This document shows positions 8,024 to 17,826 of a DNA stretch of 64,000 nt, piece by piece. This stretch comes from Kribbella aluminosa (GTDB lineage: Bacteria; Actinomycetota; Actinomycetes; Propionibacteriales; Kribbellaceae). The position numbers and the translations under genes are program-made. The number at the start of each line of letters is the position of its first letter. Within the stretch, counting starts at the first letter, position 1. The DNA lies in assembly GCF_017876295.1 (NCBI RefSeq), contig NZ_JAGINT010000001.1:3534001-3598000 (forward strand), in the 5' to 3' direction. A model generated the notes under the pieces. The model saw only the letters and a program-made list of their open reading frames with translations. It was not told where the DNA came from and ran no database searches.

Positions 8024-9346
8024 ACCGACCGCACGCCGGCCAGTCGCGCGAACGTGTCCGCCGGCCAGGACGCCGCGTACGACCCCGGCAGTGCGAACCC
8101 GCCGGCGAAGTTGACCGTGGTCTCCGCGCACACCCACGGCCCCAGCTTGTCCAGGACCCCGTCGACCGTTGCCGGAAGCACCTTTTCGAACAGGTTCGGA
8201 TCCGGTACGCCGATCAGCGTCAGCGTGCACGCACCACTGCGCCCGCCGACCGCGCTGCCCTCGGGTACGTCGCGCTCGGTCGCGCCGCCGAGGTGCCGGA
8301 CCTCGACCGCGATCAACGGCAGCTCCTGCTCCGGGCCCTGCCACGTCCAGGAACGCCGCGACGAAGTCGGCGTCCAGTTCGTCGAGCAGCAGCCCGCGGT
8401 CCCACGACGGCGTCGGGTCCTTCGGGTCGTTGTGGATCAGCGCGATGTCGGCGGCGGCCATCTCGCCGACCGCGTCGATCAGCGTCGTACCGGCGTCCCG
8501 GATCGGCTGGAACAGCCGGTTGCCGTCGGTGGCGTCCCCGACGTACGCGAACCGGACGCTCAGCACGGTCTTGCCGCGCAGCGGTGCCGGGATGAACTCG
8601 AGCGGCGGCAGCCGGAGCACGACGACCGACGAGTTCGCCTCCTCGGGAAGGGACTTGGTCCACTCGGACCAGGTGCTGAACACCGGCGCGATGTGCTCGG
8701 CGTCGAAGAACACCGAGCCGCCGTAGAGCCTGCCGAGCTCGACCAGTGCGAAGTCCATCGCGGTGACGATGCCGAACCCGCCCTTGCCGCCGCGCAACGC
8801 CCAGAACAGGTCCGCGTTCTCGTCGACGTTCGCGGTGAGCAATTCTCCGGCGGCCGTGACCACCCGGAAGCTGCGCACCCAGTCGGACGAGAAGCCGTAC
8901 GTACGGGCCAGCGGACCGAGGCCGCCGCCGAGGGTGTAGCCGATGCAGCCGACCGCGTCGGACGCGCCGGTGATCGCCGCGAGCCCGTGCGGCGCCGCGG
9001 CTGCGACCACCTCGGCCCAGCGGCTGCCCGCGTTGATGTGCGCCGTCTGCGTCTCGGCGTCGACGGTCACGCCGGTCATCCGGGTCGTGGTCACGACGAT
9101 CCCGCCCTGCATCGGGTTCGGGATGCCGTGGCCGGTGGCCAGGACGCGGATCTGCGTACCGGTCCCGGCCGCGGCCCGGACTACCGCGACGGCGTCGTCC
9201 TCGGACGTCAGACCGACGACCACGTCCGGAGTGTGCGTCACCGCCAGGTTGAAGCCGGACAGCTCCTCGGCGTACCCCTCGTCAGCGGGTGTCAGCACCG
9301 GTCCGGCGACTTCGCTGCGTAGCCGGGTGATCAACTCTTCAGTCAT
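7966..9346 (-). pseudogene. FAD-linked (BBE-type) oxidase, +1 frameshift
   Basis: ATG at 9346 follows AGGAGGGG by 6 bases. The first part reads an intact FAD_binding_4 domain: ALLSPA-type start, VRVLATGHGIPNPM, GYTLGGGLGPLARTYG and LFWALRGGKGGFGIVTA. At 8331-8338 (a GGGCCC-rich run) the frame breaks: it reads LDVAGPGAGAAVD, while the next frame continues EQELPLIAVEVRHLGGATE through the BBE C-terminus (SVYDPDTLFPFG) to a stop at 7966. Deleting one C restores 459 aa, the normal family length. It would oxidise an alcohol or sugar using covalent FAD and oxygen. Recent pseudogene or sequencing error. Confidence 0.75.
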
Positions 9347-9535
9347 GTGGTTTCCCCTCCTGCGCGGCAGTGTTCCGCACACTCGGGTCACGTTCTAGCA
9401 GAGCTGAAAACACGCCTGAGAAGGGGGCCGACTCGACGGTAACGGCCACAGCCTGAAAGCCTGTGCCAGCGACGGCCAAGTTTGCGATCCAAAACGGCCC
9501 GTTGGCGGACGCAGGGTGAGACACGGAGGCGGTCT

Positions 9536-12500
9536 ATGTTCAAGCGTATCGCAATAGTGAACCGGGGAGAAGCCGCGATGCGGCTGATCAACGCGGTCCG
9601 GGAAGTCAACGCCGAAGGCGGTGACCCGATCGAGACCGTGGCCTTGTTCACCGACGGCGAGCGCACCGCCACGTTCGTGCGGTCCGCGGACATCGCGTAC
9701 CCGCTCGGCCCGGCGGCGGACCGGCCGTACCTGGACCTGGCGGTGCTGGAGCGCGCGCTCCGGGAGACCGGGGCGGACGCCGCCTGGGTCGGCTGGGGGT
9801 TCGTCGCCGAGGACCCGGCGTTCGCGGAGCTGTGCGACCGGATCGGCGTCACGTTCATCGGCCCGTCGGCCGAGGCGATGCGCAAGCTCGGCGACAAGAT
9901 CGGCTCGAAGCTGATCGCCGAGGAGGTCGGCGTACCGGTGGCGCCGTGGAGCCGCGGCGCGGTCGAGTCGCTGGCCGCCGCGCTCGAGGCGGCCGACCGG
10001 ATCGGCTACCCGTTGATGCTCAAGGCAACGGCCGGCGGCGGTGGCCGCGGCATCCGGGTGGTCCGGTCCGCCGACGAGCTCTCCGACGCGTACGCGCGGA
10101 CCAGCGAGGAGGCGGCCCGCGCCTTCGGCAGCGGCATCGTGTTCCTGGAGCGCCTGGTCACCGGCGCCCGGCACGTCGAGGTCCAGGTGATCGCGGACGG
10201 CGAGGGTACGGCGTGGGCGCTCGGCGTCCGGGACTGCTCGGTGCAGCGCCGCAACCAGAAGGTGATCGAGGAGTCCGCGTCGCCGTTGCTGTCCGCGTCC
10301 CAGGTCGACGACCTGAAGGCGTCGGCCGAGCGGCTCGCGATCGCGGTCGGGTACCGCGGCGCGGCGACGGTCGAGTTCCTGTACCACCCGGGCGAGAAGT
10401 CGTTCGCGTTCCTCGAGGTGAACACCCGGCTGCAGGTCGAGCACCCGATCACCGAGCTGACCACCGGGTTCGACCTGGTGAAGGCCCAGCTGCACGTCGC
10501 GTCCGGCGGCCGCCTGGAGGGCCCGAAGCCGGTGGAGAGCGGGCATGCCGTCGAGGCCCGGCTGAACGCCGAGGACCCGGACCGCGACTTCGCGCCGTCG
10601 CCCGGCCGGATCGTCGTCCTCGATCTGCCGTCCGGTCCGGGGATCCGGGTCGACACCGGGGTGAGCGCCGGCGACAGCATCCCGGCCGACTTCGACTCGA
10701 TGATCGCGAAGATCATCGGGTACGGGCGGACCCGCGAGGAGGCGCTGGCCCGGCTGCGGCGCGCGATGCGGGCGACGACCGTACTGATCGAGGGCGGCGC
10801 GACCAACAAGAGCTTCATCCTCGAGCTGCTCGACCAGCCCGAGGTGATCGACGGCAGCGCCGACACCGGCTGGATCGACCGGGTCCGCGGTGAGGGCCGG
10901 CTGGTGTCGCACCGGCACTCCGGCGTCGCGCTGGTCGCGGCCGCGATCGAGGGGTACGAGGACGCCGAGCAGGTCGAGCGCACCCGGTTGTACGAGACCG
11001 CGCACGGCGGCCGCCCGCAGGTGCAGCACGAAGTCGGCCGCGCGATCGACCTGAAGCTGCGCGGCGCGAGCTATCAGGTGACCGTGGCGCGGATCGGCCC
11101 CGAGCGGTTCCGGGTCGGTGTCGGCAACGGGCAGCTGAAGATCGTGGACGCCGAGCTCGAGCGGCTGGACGAGTACACGAGCCGCCTGGTCGTCGGCGGG
11201 CAGCGCTTCCGGCTGGTGACCGCGACGCACGGCCCGGTCCATCTGGTCGAGGTCGACGGCGTCACCCACCGGGTGAGTCGCGACGAGGGCGGCGTACTGC
11301 GTTCGCCCGCGCCGGCGCTGGTCGTGGCGACACCGGTGCCGGCGGGTTCCGAGGTCGAGGCCGGTGCGCCGGTGCTGGTGCTCGAGTCGATGAAGATGGA
11401 GACGGTGCTGTACGCGCCGTTCAAGGCCACCGTGAAGGAGCTGCAGGTCTCGACCGGTAGCCAGGTGGAGACCGGTGCGCCGCTGCTCCGGCTGGAGCCG
11501 GTGGCGGACGAGTCCGCTGTGGAAGAAGCTGCGCCGGTGCACAACGGCGTACAGCTGGATCTGCCGAACGGGACCGGGGAGAAGTCCGCGGCCGAGCGGG
11601 CGGAGCGCGGGCTGGACGACCTGCGGAGCATGCTGCTCGGGTTCGACATCGACCCGCAGGACGAAGGCGGCATGCTGGCCGGCTACCTCGCCGCGCGAGC
11701 CGAGCTGACGGCGCAGTCCGCAGGGCCTCCGGTGGCGGGGGAGATCGATCTGCTGGCGGTGTTCGCGGACTTCGCCGAGCTGAGCCGGAACCGGCCGGCC
11801 GGCGCCGACACCACGATCGAGAACCGCGTGCACAGCCCGCGGGAGTACTTCCACACGTACCTGCAGAGCCTCGACCCGGACCGCGGCGGGCTGCCGGCCG
11901 AGTTCCAGGCGCGGTTGAGCCGGGTGCTCAGCCACTACGGCGTGACTGGGCTGGAGCGCAGCCCCGAGCTCGAGGAAGCCGTCTTCCGGATCTTCCTGGC
12001 GCAGCTGCGGTCGAATCCCGACGTACTGCTGGTGACGTCCGTGCTGCAGCGGTGGATCGCCGAGCCGCTGCCGGAGGCGCCGCTGGACGAGTGCGTGCAC
12101 GACCTGCTGGACCGGCTGGTGCTGGCCACGCAGCTGCGGTTCCCGGTGGTCGGCGACCTGGCCCGGAGTGTGCGGTTCCGGTGGTTCGACCAGCCGCAGG
12201 TGGACGCCGAGCGGGCGTCGATCATCGCGGGCGTCAGCGACGAGGTCGCCGACCTGGCCGCGCACCCGGACGCGCCGGACCGGCAGCAGCGGATCGACGC
12301 GCTGGCCGCGATCCCGGAGCCGATCGTCCGGTTCCTGGCGCAGCGGCTGGAGCACGGCTGGGGTGAGCAGGAGCCGATGCTCGAGGTCCTGATCCGCCGG
12401 CACTACCGCGAGTACGAGCTGCACGACCTGCGGGCGTTCGCGGTCGACGGGCGGCCGTTCGCGACCGCCGACTACACGATCGACGACAAGCCGAGCCACC

Positions 12501-15046
12501 TGGTCACGACGGTCGGCACGGTCGCCGAGCTGGCCGACCCGGGTAGCGCGCTGTCGCGGGCGCTGACCGACCGGATCGACGCCCGGACCGCGGGCCACGA
12601 GGCCGTCGTCGAGCTGTACCTGTACGGCCCGGACCTGCCGGAGTCGCAGCAGGACGCCGCGGACCTGTACCGCCGGATGGTCGCCGACCTGCCGATCGCC
12701 CAGCGGGTACGCCGCATCTCGGTCGCGGTCGCCCCTGGGCAGGGCCGGCCGGTCTCGTACTTCACGTACCGCCCGGCCGGCGGATCGATGACCGAGGACG
12801 ACAACGTCCGCGGCGTCCACCCGATGGTCGGCCGGCGGCTGAACCTGTGGCGGCTGCGCGACTTCCGCATCACCCGCCTGGAGGCGCCGGAGGACGTACT
12901 GCTGTACTACTGCGTCGCACGCGAGAACGAGGCCGACCGGCGGCTGGTCGCGCTGGCCCAGGTCCGTCAGTTCGCGGTCGCCCGCGACGAGGACGGCCAG
13001 GTCACCTCGCTGCCGCACGCCGAGCGCGCGATCGCGAACTGCCTGGAGGCGATCCGCCAGGCCCGGACCGCGCGCGGCGCGGCGGGCGCGAAGCTCGACA
13101 TGAACCACGTCTGGGTGCAGATCTGGCCGGTGGTCGACGTCCAGGTCGACGAGGTGACCGCGCTGCAGCGCAACATCGCCCCGATGACCGCGGGCGCCGG
13201 GATCGAGGAGGTCCTGGTGCAGGGCGACGTCGCGGCACCGGACGGCTCGATCAACCCGGTCGCGGCCCGGTTCTACTACCAGCACGGGGCCGGCGTCGTG
13301 ACGTCGATCGAGCAGCCGCCGACCGGTCGCCTGCTGCCGCTCGACGACTACGCGCAGAAGGTGCAGCGGTCCCGGCGGCGGAACACGATCTACCCGTACG
13401 AGGTCAGCGGCATGGTCGCGGGCCACGGGGGTACGTTCGTCGAGCACGACCTGGACGCCGCCGGCAACCTGGTCCCGGTGGAGCGGGCGAAGGGCCTGAA
13501 CAAGGCGGGCATCATCGTCGGTATCGTCACCACGCCGACCGAGCGGTACCCCGAGGGCGTCACCCGGGTCGCGATGAGCGGCGACCCGACCAAGGCGCTC
13601 GGCGCGGTCGCCGAGGCCGAGTGCTCGCGGATCATCGCCGCCCTGGACCTGGCCGAGCGGCTGCGGATCCCGGTCGAGTGGTACTCGCTGTCGGCCGGTG
13701 CCCGGATCTCGATGGACTCCGGTACCGAGAACATGGACTGGGTCGCGAAGGCGCTGAAGCGGATCGTCGAGTTCACCCAGGCCGGCGGCGAGATCAACGT
13801 CGTGGTCGCGGGCATCAACGTCGGCGCGCAGCCGTACTGGAACGCCGAGGCGACGATGCTGATGCACACCAAGGGCATCCTGGTGATGACGCCGGACAGC
13901 GCGATGGTGCTGACCGGCAAGCAGACGCTGGACTTCTCCGGCAGCGTGTCGGCCGAGGACAACTTCGGCATCGGCGGGTACGACCGGGTGATGGGCCCGA
14001 ACGGCCAGGCGCAGTACTGGGCGCCGGACCTGAAGGCTGCCCGGGACGTGCTGATGACGTACTACGACCACACGTACGTCGTCCCGGGCGAACCCGGGCC
14101 GCGCCGGGCGCCGACGAGCGACCCGCTGGATCGCGACGTCACGCCGTACCCGCACGAGGTCGCGGGCAGCGACTTCAAGACGGTCGGCGAGATCTTCTCC
14201 ACGGCCACCAACCCGGACCGGAAGAAGGCGTTCGACATCCGCACGCTGATGCGGGCGGTCACCGACCAGGACCACCCGGTGCTGGAGCGCTGGGCCGGGA
14301 TGGCCGACGCCGACACCGCGGTCGTGGTGGACGCGCGGCTCGGCGGGTTCCCGGTGTGTCTGGTCGGGATCGAGTCCCGGTCGGTGCCGCGCCGGGGCTT
14401 CCCGCCCACCGACGGCCCGGACACGTACACCGCGGGCACGCTGTTCCCGCGGTCGTCGAAGAAGGTCGCGCGGGCGATCAACTCGGCGAGCGGGAACCGG
14501 CCGCTGGTGGTGCTGGCGAACCTGTCCGGGTTCGACGGCTCGCCGGACTCGATGCGGAACCTGCAGCTCGAGTACGGCGCCGAGATCGGCCGGGCGATGG
14601 TGAACTTCCAGGGCCCGATCGTGTTCTGCGTCGTCTCCCGGTACCACGGCGGTGCGTTCGTGGTGTTCTCGAAGTCGCTGAACCCGTCGATGACCGTGCT
14701 CGCGGTGGAGGGATCGTTCGCCTCGGTGCTCGGCGGCGCGCCGGCCGCCGCGGTGGTTTTCGCCGGCGAGGTGGACGCGCGGACCGCCGCGGACCCACGG
14801 GTGGCGGCGCTGGCCGAGCGGGTCGGGGAGGCGTCCGGCGCAGAGCGGGCTGCCCTCGCGACGGAGCTCGCCGACGTACGAACCGTCGTACGGGCAGAGA
14901 AACTGGGGGAGGTGGCAACCGAGTTCGACCGGGTGCACAGCATCGAACGAGCTCGTGAGGTCGGGTCGGTCGACGAGGTCATCAAGGCGAGTGAACTGCG
15001 GCCGAAGTTGATCGAGGCAATCAATTCCGGGGTACCCGGAGTGTGA
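9536..15046 (+). CDS. single-chain biotin-dependent acyl-CoA carboxylase (BC-BCCP-CT)
   Basis: 1836 aa, ATG at 9536 with GGAGG 6 bases upstream. Residues 1-470 are biotin carboxylase (MFKRIAIVNRGEAAMR, ATP-grasp glycine loop KATAGGGGRGIR near 163, EVNTRLQVEHP near 295). The biotinyl domain carries VLESMKMET with the acceptor Lys near 620. From about 690 to the end lie fused beta and alpha carboxyltransferase domains (SGMVAGHGGTFVE, GRAMVNFQGPIVF). All activities of an acyl-CoA carboxylase are in one polypeptide, as in the long-chain acyl-CoA carboxylases described from actinobacteria. Acyl-CoA specificity is not deducible. Monocistronic by spacing; a PBP gene follows 21 bp later. Confidence 0.9.
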   Translation: MFKRIAIVNRGEAAMRLINAVREVNAEGGDPIETVALFTDGERTATFVRSADIAYPLGPAADRPYLDLAVLERALRETGADAAWVGWGFVAEDPAFAELCDRIGVTFIGPSAEAMRKLGDKIGSKLIAEEVGVPVAPWSRGAVESLAAALEAADRIGYPLMLKATAGGGGRGIRVVRSADELSDAYARTSEEAARAFGSGIVFLERLVTGARHVEVQVIADGEGTAWALGVRDCSVQRRNQKVIEESASPLLSASQVDDLKASAERLAIAVGYRGAATVEFLYHPGEKSFAFLEVNTRLQVEHPITELTTGFDLVKAQLHVASGGRLEGPKPVESGHAVEARLNAEDPDRDFAPSPGRIVVLDLPSGPGIRVDTGVSAGDSIPADFDSMIAKIIGYGRTREEALARLRRAMRATTVLIEGGATNKSFILELLDQPEVIDGSADTGWIDRVRGEGRLVSHRHSGVALVAAAIEGYEDAEQVERTRLYETAHGGRPQVQHEVGRAIDLKLRGASYQVTVARIGPERFRVGVGNGQLKIVDAELERLDEYTSRLVVGGQRFRLVTATHGPVHLVEVDGVTHRVSRDEGGVLRSPAPALVVATPVPAGSEVEAGAPVLVLESMKMETVLYAPFKATVKELQVSTGSQVETGAPLLRLEPVADESAVEEAAPVHNGVQLDLPNGTGEKSAAERAERGLDDLRSMLLGFDIDPQDEGGMLAGYLAARAELTAQSAGPPVAGEIDLLAVFADFAELSRNRPAGADTTIENRVHSPREYFHTYLQSLDPDRGGLPAEFQARLSRVLSHYGVTGLERSPELEEAVFRIFLAQLRSNPDVLLVTSVLQRWIAEPLPEAPLDECVHDLLDRLVLATQLRFPVVGDLARSVRFRWFDQPQVDAERASIIAGVSDEVADLAAHPDAPDRQQRIDALAAIPEPIVRFLAQRLEHGWGEQEPMLEVLIRRHYREYELHDLRAFAVDGRPFATADYTIDDKPSHLVTTVGTVAELADPGSALSRALTDRIDARTAGHEAVVELYLYGPDLPESQQDAADLYRRMVADLPIAQRVRRISVAVAPGQGRPVSYFTYRPAGGSMTEDDNVRGVHPMVGRRLNLWRLRDFRITRLEAPEDVLLYYCVARENEADRRLVALAQVRQFAVARDEDGQVTSLPHAERAIANCLEAIRQARTARGAAGAKLDMNHVWVQIWPVVDVQVDEVTALQRNIAPMTAGAGIEEVLVQGDVAAPDGSINPVAARFYYQHGAGVVTSIEQPPTGRLLPLDDYAQKVQRSRRRNTIYPYEVSGMVAGHGGTFVEHDLDAAGNLVPVERAKGLNKAGIIVGIVTTPTERYPEGVTRVAMSGDPTKALGAVAEAECSRIIAALDLAERLRIPVEWYSLSAGARISMDSGTENMDWVAKALKRIVEFTQAGGEINVVVAGINVGAQPYWNAEATMLMHTKGILVMTPDSAMVLTGKQTLDFSGSVSAEDNFGIGGYDRVMGPNGQAQYWAPDLKAARDVLMTYYDHTYVVPGEPGPRRAPTSDPLDRDVTPYPHEVAGSDFKTVGEIFSTATNPDRKKAFDIRTLMRAVTDQDHPVLERWAGMADADTAVVVDARLGGFPVCLVGIESRSVPRRGFPPTDGPDTYTAGTLFPRSSKKVARAINSASGNRPLVVLANLSGFDGSPDSMRNLQLEYGAEIGRAMVNFQGPIVFCVVSRYHGGAFVVFSKSLNPSMTVLAVEGSFASVLGGAPAAAVVFAGEVDARTAADPRVAALAERVGEASGAERAALATELADVRTVVRAEKLGEVATEFDRVHSIERAREVGSVDEVIKASELRPKLIEAINSGVPGV

Positions 15047-15067
15047 TCGGTGCATTAGCCTGGAGTA

Positions 15068-17188
15068 ATGCGTGCCGAGAGGGGCGGTCGCAACTGGGCT
15101 CGGTCGGTGATCATGTTCATCGGCGTGAGCGCGCTGTCGGGTGCGCTCGCGGCCGGCCTGGCGATCCCGTTCGCGGGCTTCGCCGGGCAGGGGTCGGCCC
15201 AGGTCGCGTCCACGGTCCAGAGCCTGCCCAGAGAGTTCCAGAGTGACGTGCCCGCCGTCCGCAGCCGGATCCTGGCCGCGGACGGCACGCTGGTCGCCAC
15301 GCTCTACGAGCAGAACCGGGTACCGGTCCGGCTGAGCGCGGTCGCGCCGATCATGCGCAAGGCGCTCGTCGCGATCGAGGACTCCCGGTTCTACGAGCAC
15401 GGCGCGCTCGACCTGAAGGGCACGCTGCGGGCGATGATCCGCAACCAGACCGGCGGCGAGGTGCAGCAGGGCGGGTCCAGCATCACCCAGCAGTACGTGA
15501 AGATGAGCCTGGTCGAGAAGGCGCGGACCGCGGCCGAGCAGGCGAAGGCGACCGAGGTCTCGTACGAGCGGAAGATCACCGAGCTGCGGTACGCGATCGC
15601 GGTCGAGAGCGAGTACTCCAAGGACGAGATCCTCGAGAGGTACCTGAACCTGGCGAACTTCGGCGCCGGCACGTACGGCGTCCAGACCGCCGCGCAGCAC
15701 TACTTCCGGACCACGGCCGACAAACTCACGCTGCCGCAGGCGGCGCTGCTGGCCGGCATCGTGAAGAACCCGAGCGGCTACAACCCGACCAACCACCCGG
15801 TGCGCGCCCGGGCCCGTCGGGACGTGGTGATCAAACGGATGCTCCAGCTCGGCGTGATCACCGTGCACCAGGCCAACGAGGCGCTGCGTACGCCGGTCAT
15901 CGACGAGTCGCAGGTCGAGCCGGTGCCGAACGGCTGCGCGAACTCGCGGTACCCGTTCTACTGCGACTACGTGGTCTCGAAGCTGCTCGCGAACCCGGCG
16001 CTCGGTGCGACTGTGAAGGACCGCGACCGCTACCTGAAGACGGGCGGGCTGCTGATCCGGACCTCGATCGACCCGAGGATCCAGGCCGCCGCGCAGGCGT
16101 CGATCGACCGGCACAGCAAGGCCACCGACACCGCGATCGCGGCGGTCACGGTGGTCGAGCCGGGCACCGGGCTGGTGAAGGCGATGGTGCAGAGCCGCCC
16201 GTACGGCAACGGGCGGCACCAGACGAACTACAACTACAACGTCGAGAAGTCGTACGACGGCGGGTACGGCGGGTTCCAGAACGGCTCGACGATGAAGGCG
16301 TTCACGATCGCGGCCGCACTGGCCAAGGGCATCCCGATGGACTACCGGATCAACTCGCCGGCCCAGATCGACCTCAGCAACACCAGGTTCCGGACCTGCT
16401 CCGGGTGGACGCGCGATCCGACGTACAAGCCGAAGAACTCCACCAAGAGCGGCGACCTCACGATGGTCGAGGCGGCGCGGTACTCGACCAACACGTACTT
16501 CCTGCAGCTGTCCGGGCGGACCGGGCTGTGCCCGATCGCGAATATCGCGGCCAAGCTCGGGATGCACAACGCCCAGACCGGCGAGCCGCTCGACCAGGTG
16601 ATGTCGATGACGCTCGGCGTCGGGTACGTGACGCCGCTGATGCTGTCGAACGCGTACGCGACGTTCGCGGCGCGCGGCACGTACTGCAAGCCGCTGGTCG
16701 TCACGTCAGTGCGGGACAAGGCCGGCCGGCCGGTGCCGGGGCCCGGGTTCGACTGCAAGCAGGTGCTTCCGCGGCAGGTCGCGGACGGCGTGAACCGGGT
16801 GCTCAGCGAGGTGATGATGCCGGGCGGGACAGGTGGCCACCTGCGGTTCGGGACCCGGGACATGGGCGGCAAGACCGGCACCATCAACCAGAACCTGGCC
16901 GTCTGGTTCGCCGGCTATACCCCGAACCTGGCCGCGGCCGCGGTGGTCGCGGACGCAACCCCGCCGTACACGAACCTGATGTACGGCCATACGCTGAACG
17001 GCCAGGACATCTCCGACCCGACCGGCTCCGGCACCGCCGGCCCGCTCTGGGAGACCGCTATGCAGGGCGCCCTGCGCGACCTCCCGGTCGAACGCTTCGT
17101 CGCCCCGCCGAAGAAGATGATCGGCGACCCGAACCCGAAGCCGCCGCCACCGGACAAGAAGAACCCCAAACCGAAGCCGCACGCTTAG
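15068..17188 (+). CDS. class A penicillin-binding protein (transglycosylase/transpeptidase)
   Basis: 706 aa. A single N-terminal membrane anchor (about 12-38) is followed by a GT51 glycosyltransferase with catalytic Glu in EDSRFYEHGALD (E104) and QGGSSITQQYVKM, then a transpeptidase domain with SxxK at S407-K410 (GSTMK), SxN at S473 (STNTY) and KTG at K602 (GKTGT). The C-terminal tail is Pro/Lys-rich (PKPPPPDKKNPKPK), common in actinobacterial PBP1 proteins. It polymerises and cross-links peptidoglycan outside the membrane. All catalytic motifs are intact. Ends overlapping by 4 bp the convergent small gene. Confidence 0.93.
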   Translation: MRAERGGRNWARSVIMFIGVSALSGALAAGLAIPFAGFAGQGSAQVASTVQSLPREFQSDVPAVRSRILAADGTLVATLYEQNRVPVRLSAVAPIMRKALVAIEDSRFYEHGALDLKGTLRAMIRNQTGGEVQQGGSSITQQYVKMSLVEKARTAAEQAKATEVSYERKITELRYAIAVESEYSKDEILERYLNLANFGAGTYGVQTAAQHYFRTTADKLTLPQAALLAGIVKNPSGYNPTNHPVRARARRDVVIKRMLQLGVITVHQANEALRTPVIDESQVEPVPNGCANSRYPFYCDYVVSKLLANPALGATVKDRDRYLKTGGLLIRTSIDPRIQAAAQASIDRHSKATDTAIAAVTVVEPGTGLVKAMVQSRPYGNGRHQTNYNYNVEKSYDGGYGGFQNGSTMKAFTIAAALAKGIPMDYRINSPAQIDLSNTRFRTCSGWTRDPTYKPKNSTKSGDLTMVEAARYSTNTYFLQLSGRTGLCPIANIAAKLGMHNAQTGEPLDQVMSMTLGVGYVTPLMLSNAYATFAARGTYCKPLVVTSVRDKAGRPVPGPGFDCKQVLPRQVADGVNRVLSEVMMPGGTGGHLRFGTRDMGGKTGTINQNLAVWFAGYTPNLAAAAVVADATPPYTNLMYGHTLNGQDISDPTGSGTAGPLWETAMQGALRDLPVERFVAPPKKMIGDPNPKPPPPDKKNPKPKPHA

Positions 17189-17520
17189 AGCGGGCGGAGG
17201 TCTCCGCCGGGAACCCAGGAGAGTTCGCCGTTCTTGTCCCGGAACTTGCCGAGCCATTGGCCGTTGTGCCGGATCCAGCCCTCCAGCTCGCCGGTGGACC
17301 AGGTGGCCCGCTCCACCGGCTGGCTGGGATCGATCCGTCGTACGGCGTCCGCGGCCCGGGGGCCGTGTGCGTCGTACTGCACATCGAGATCGAAGGCGAG
17401 CTCGCGCGCCTGCGCCTCGCCCTCGATACCTGTTGCACGCCACCCGTTGACCGCACCGTCCCAGACGCCGAACCTGTTGGATCCGTCGTCGGACGGCCGA
17501 ACCGTGAACCGACCAAGCAT
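17185..17520 (-). CDS. 111-aa hypothetical protein with LexA box at its promoter
   Basis: Soluble 111-residue protein, no family recognised. Features: FTVRPSDDGSNRFGVWDG N-terminus and three Trp-containing repeats (VWDGAVNGWRAT, ATWSTGELEGWIRHNGQW, LSWVPGGD). A TAATCT -10 box (17527-17532 on the minus strand) ends 6 bases from the ATG, implying a leaderless mRNA. The 16-bp LexA palindrome at 17541-17556 overlaps the -35 zone, so DNA-damage control is likely. The role is unknown; the nearby dnaE2 carries a near-identical box. Confidence 0.7.
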   Translation of the reverse strand: MLGRFTVRPSDDGSNRFGVWDGAVNGWRATGIEGEAQARELAFDLDVQYDAHGPRAADAVRRIDPSQPVERATWSTGELEGWIRHNGQWLGKFRDKNGELSWVPGGDLRPL

Positions 17521-17540
17521 GTTTTCAGATTAGCGCCTGA

Positions 17541-17556
17541 TCGAACACATGTTCTA
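17541..17556. promoter_or_regulatory. LexA/SOS box
   Basis: TCGAACacatGTTCTA, matching the actinobacterial SOS box TCGAAC-N4-GTTCGA with one change. It serves the minus-strand 111-aa gene by position. On the plus strand it heads a leader (TAGTCT -10 at 17555-17560, GGGAGGTG at 17571-17578, ATG at 17585) resembling the dnaE2 leader, but no open gene follows. Confidence 0.85.
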
Positions 17557-17599
17557 GTCTTGATCGGGACGGGAGGTGTGTGTGATGGGTGACAGTGTT

Positions 17600-17824
17600 T
17601 CAGTTCCGGTAGCGGAAGACGATCCGGCCCCGGTCGAGGTCGTAGGGGCTGAGTTCCACCAGGACGCGGTCCTCGAGGACGATCTTGATGTAGTTCTTCC
17701 GGATCTTGCCGCTGATGTGCGCGAGCACCTTGTGGCCGTTACTGAGCTCGACCCGGAAGGTGGCGTTCCGGAGGCACTCGACGACGGTGCCCTCGACTTC
17801 GATGCCGCCTGCTGCTCTGGACAT
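17600..17824 (-). CDS. infA: translation initiation factor IF-1 (probable paralogue)
   Basis: 74 aa, one S1/OB-fold. The core [37 protein letters not shown] and [15 protein letters not shown] matches IF-1 throughout. Normally infA sits in the ribosomal-protein/rpmJ cluster; here it is 2 bp downstream of a GNAT gene in an accessory region and starts [12 protein letters not shown] rather than MAKKDGAIE. I infer a second IF-1 copy, perhaps altering initiation under stress or antibiotic exposure. The chromosome-wide copy number cannot be seen here. Confidence 0.85.
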   Translation of the reverse strand: MSRAAGGIEVEGTVVECLRNATFRVELSNGHKVLAHISGKIRKNYIKIVLEDRVLVELSPYDLDRGRIVFRYRN

Positions 17825-17826
17825 GG

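Noticed and set aside
9440..9520. Short inverted repeats (CACAG..CTGTG and CCAA..TTGG) between the FAD oxidase and carboxylase
   Set aside because: Arms of 4-5 bp are expected by chance at this GC content; noted as possible operators but not supported.
9395..16567. A 2390-codon open frame on the minus strand
   Set aside because: It is antisense to the carboxylase and PBP genes, rich in Arg/Pro/Leu/Val with no domain, and is an artefact of GC-biased third positions in the true genes.
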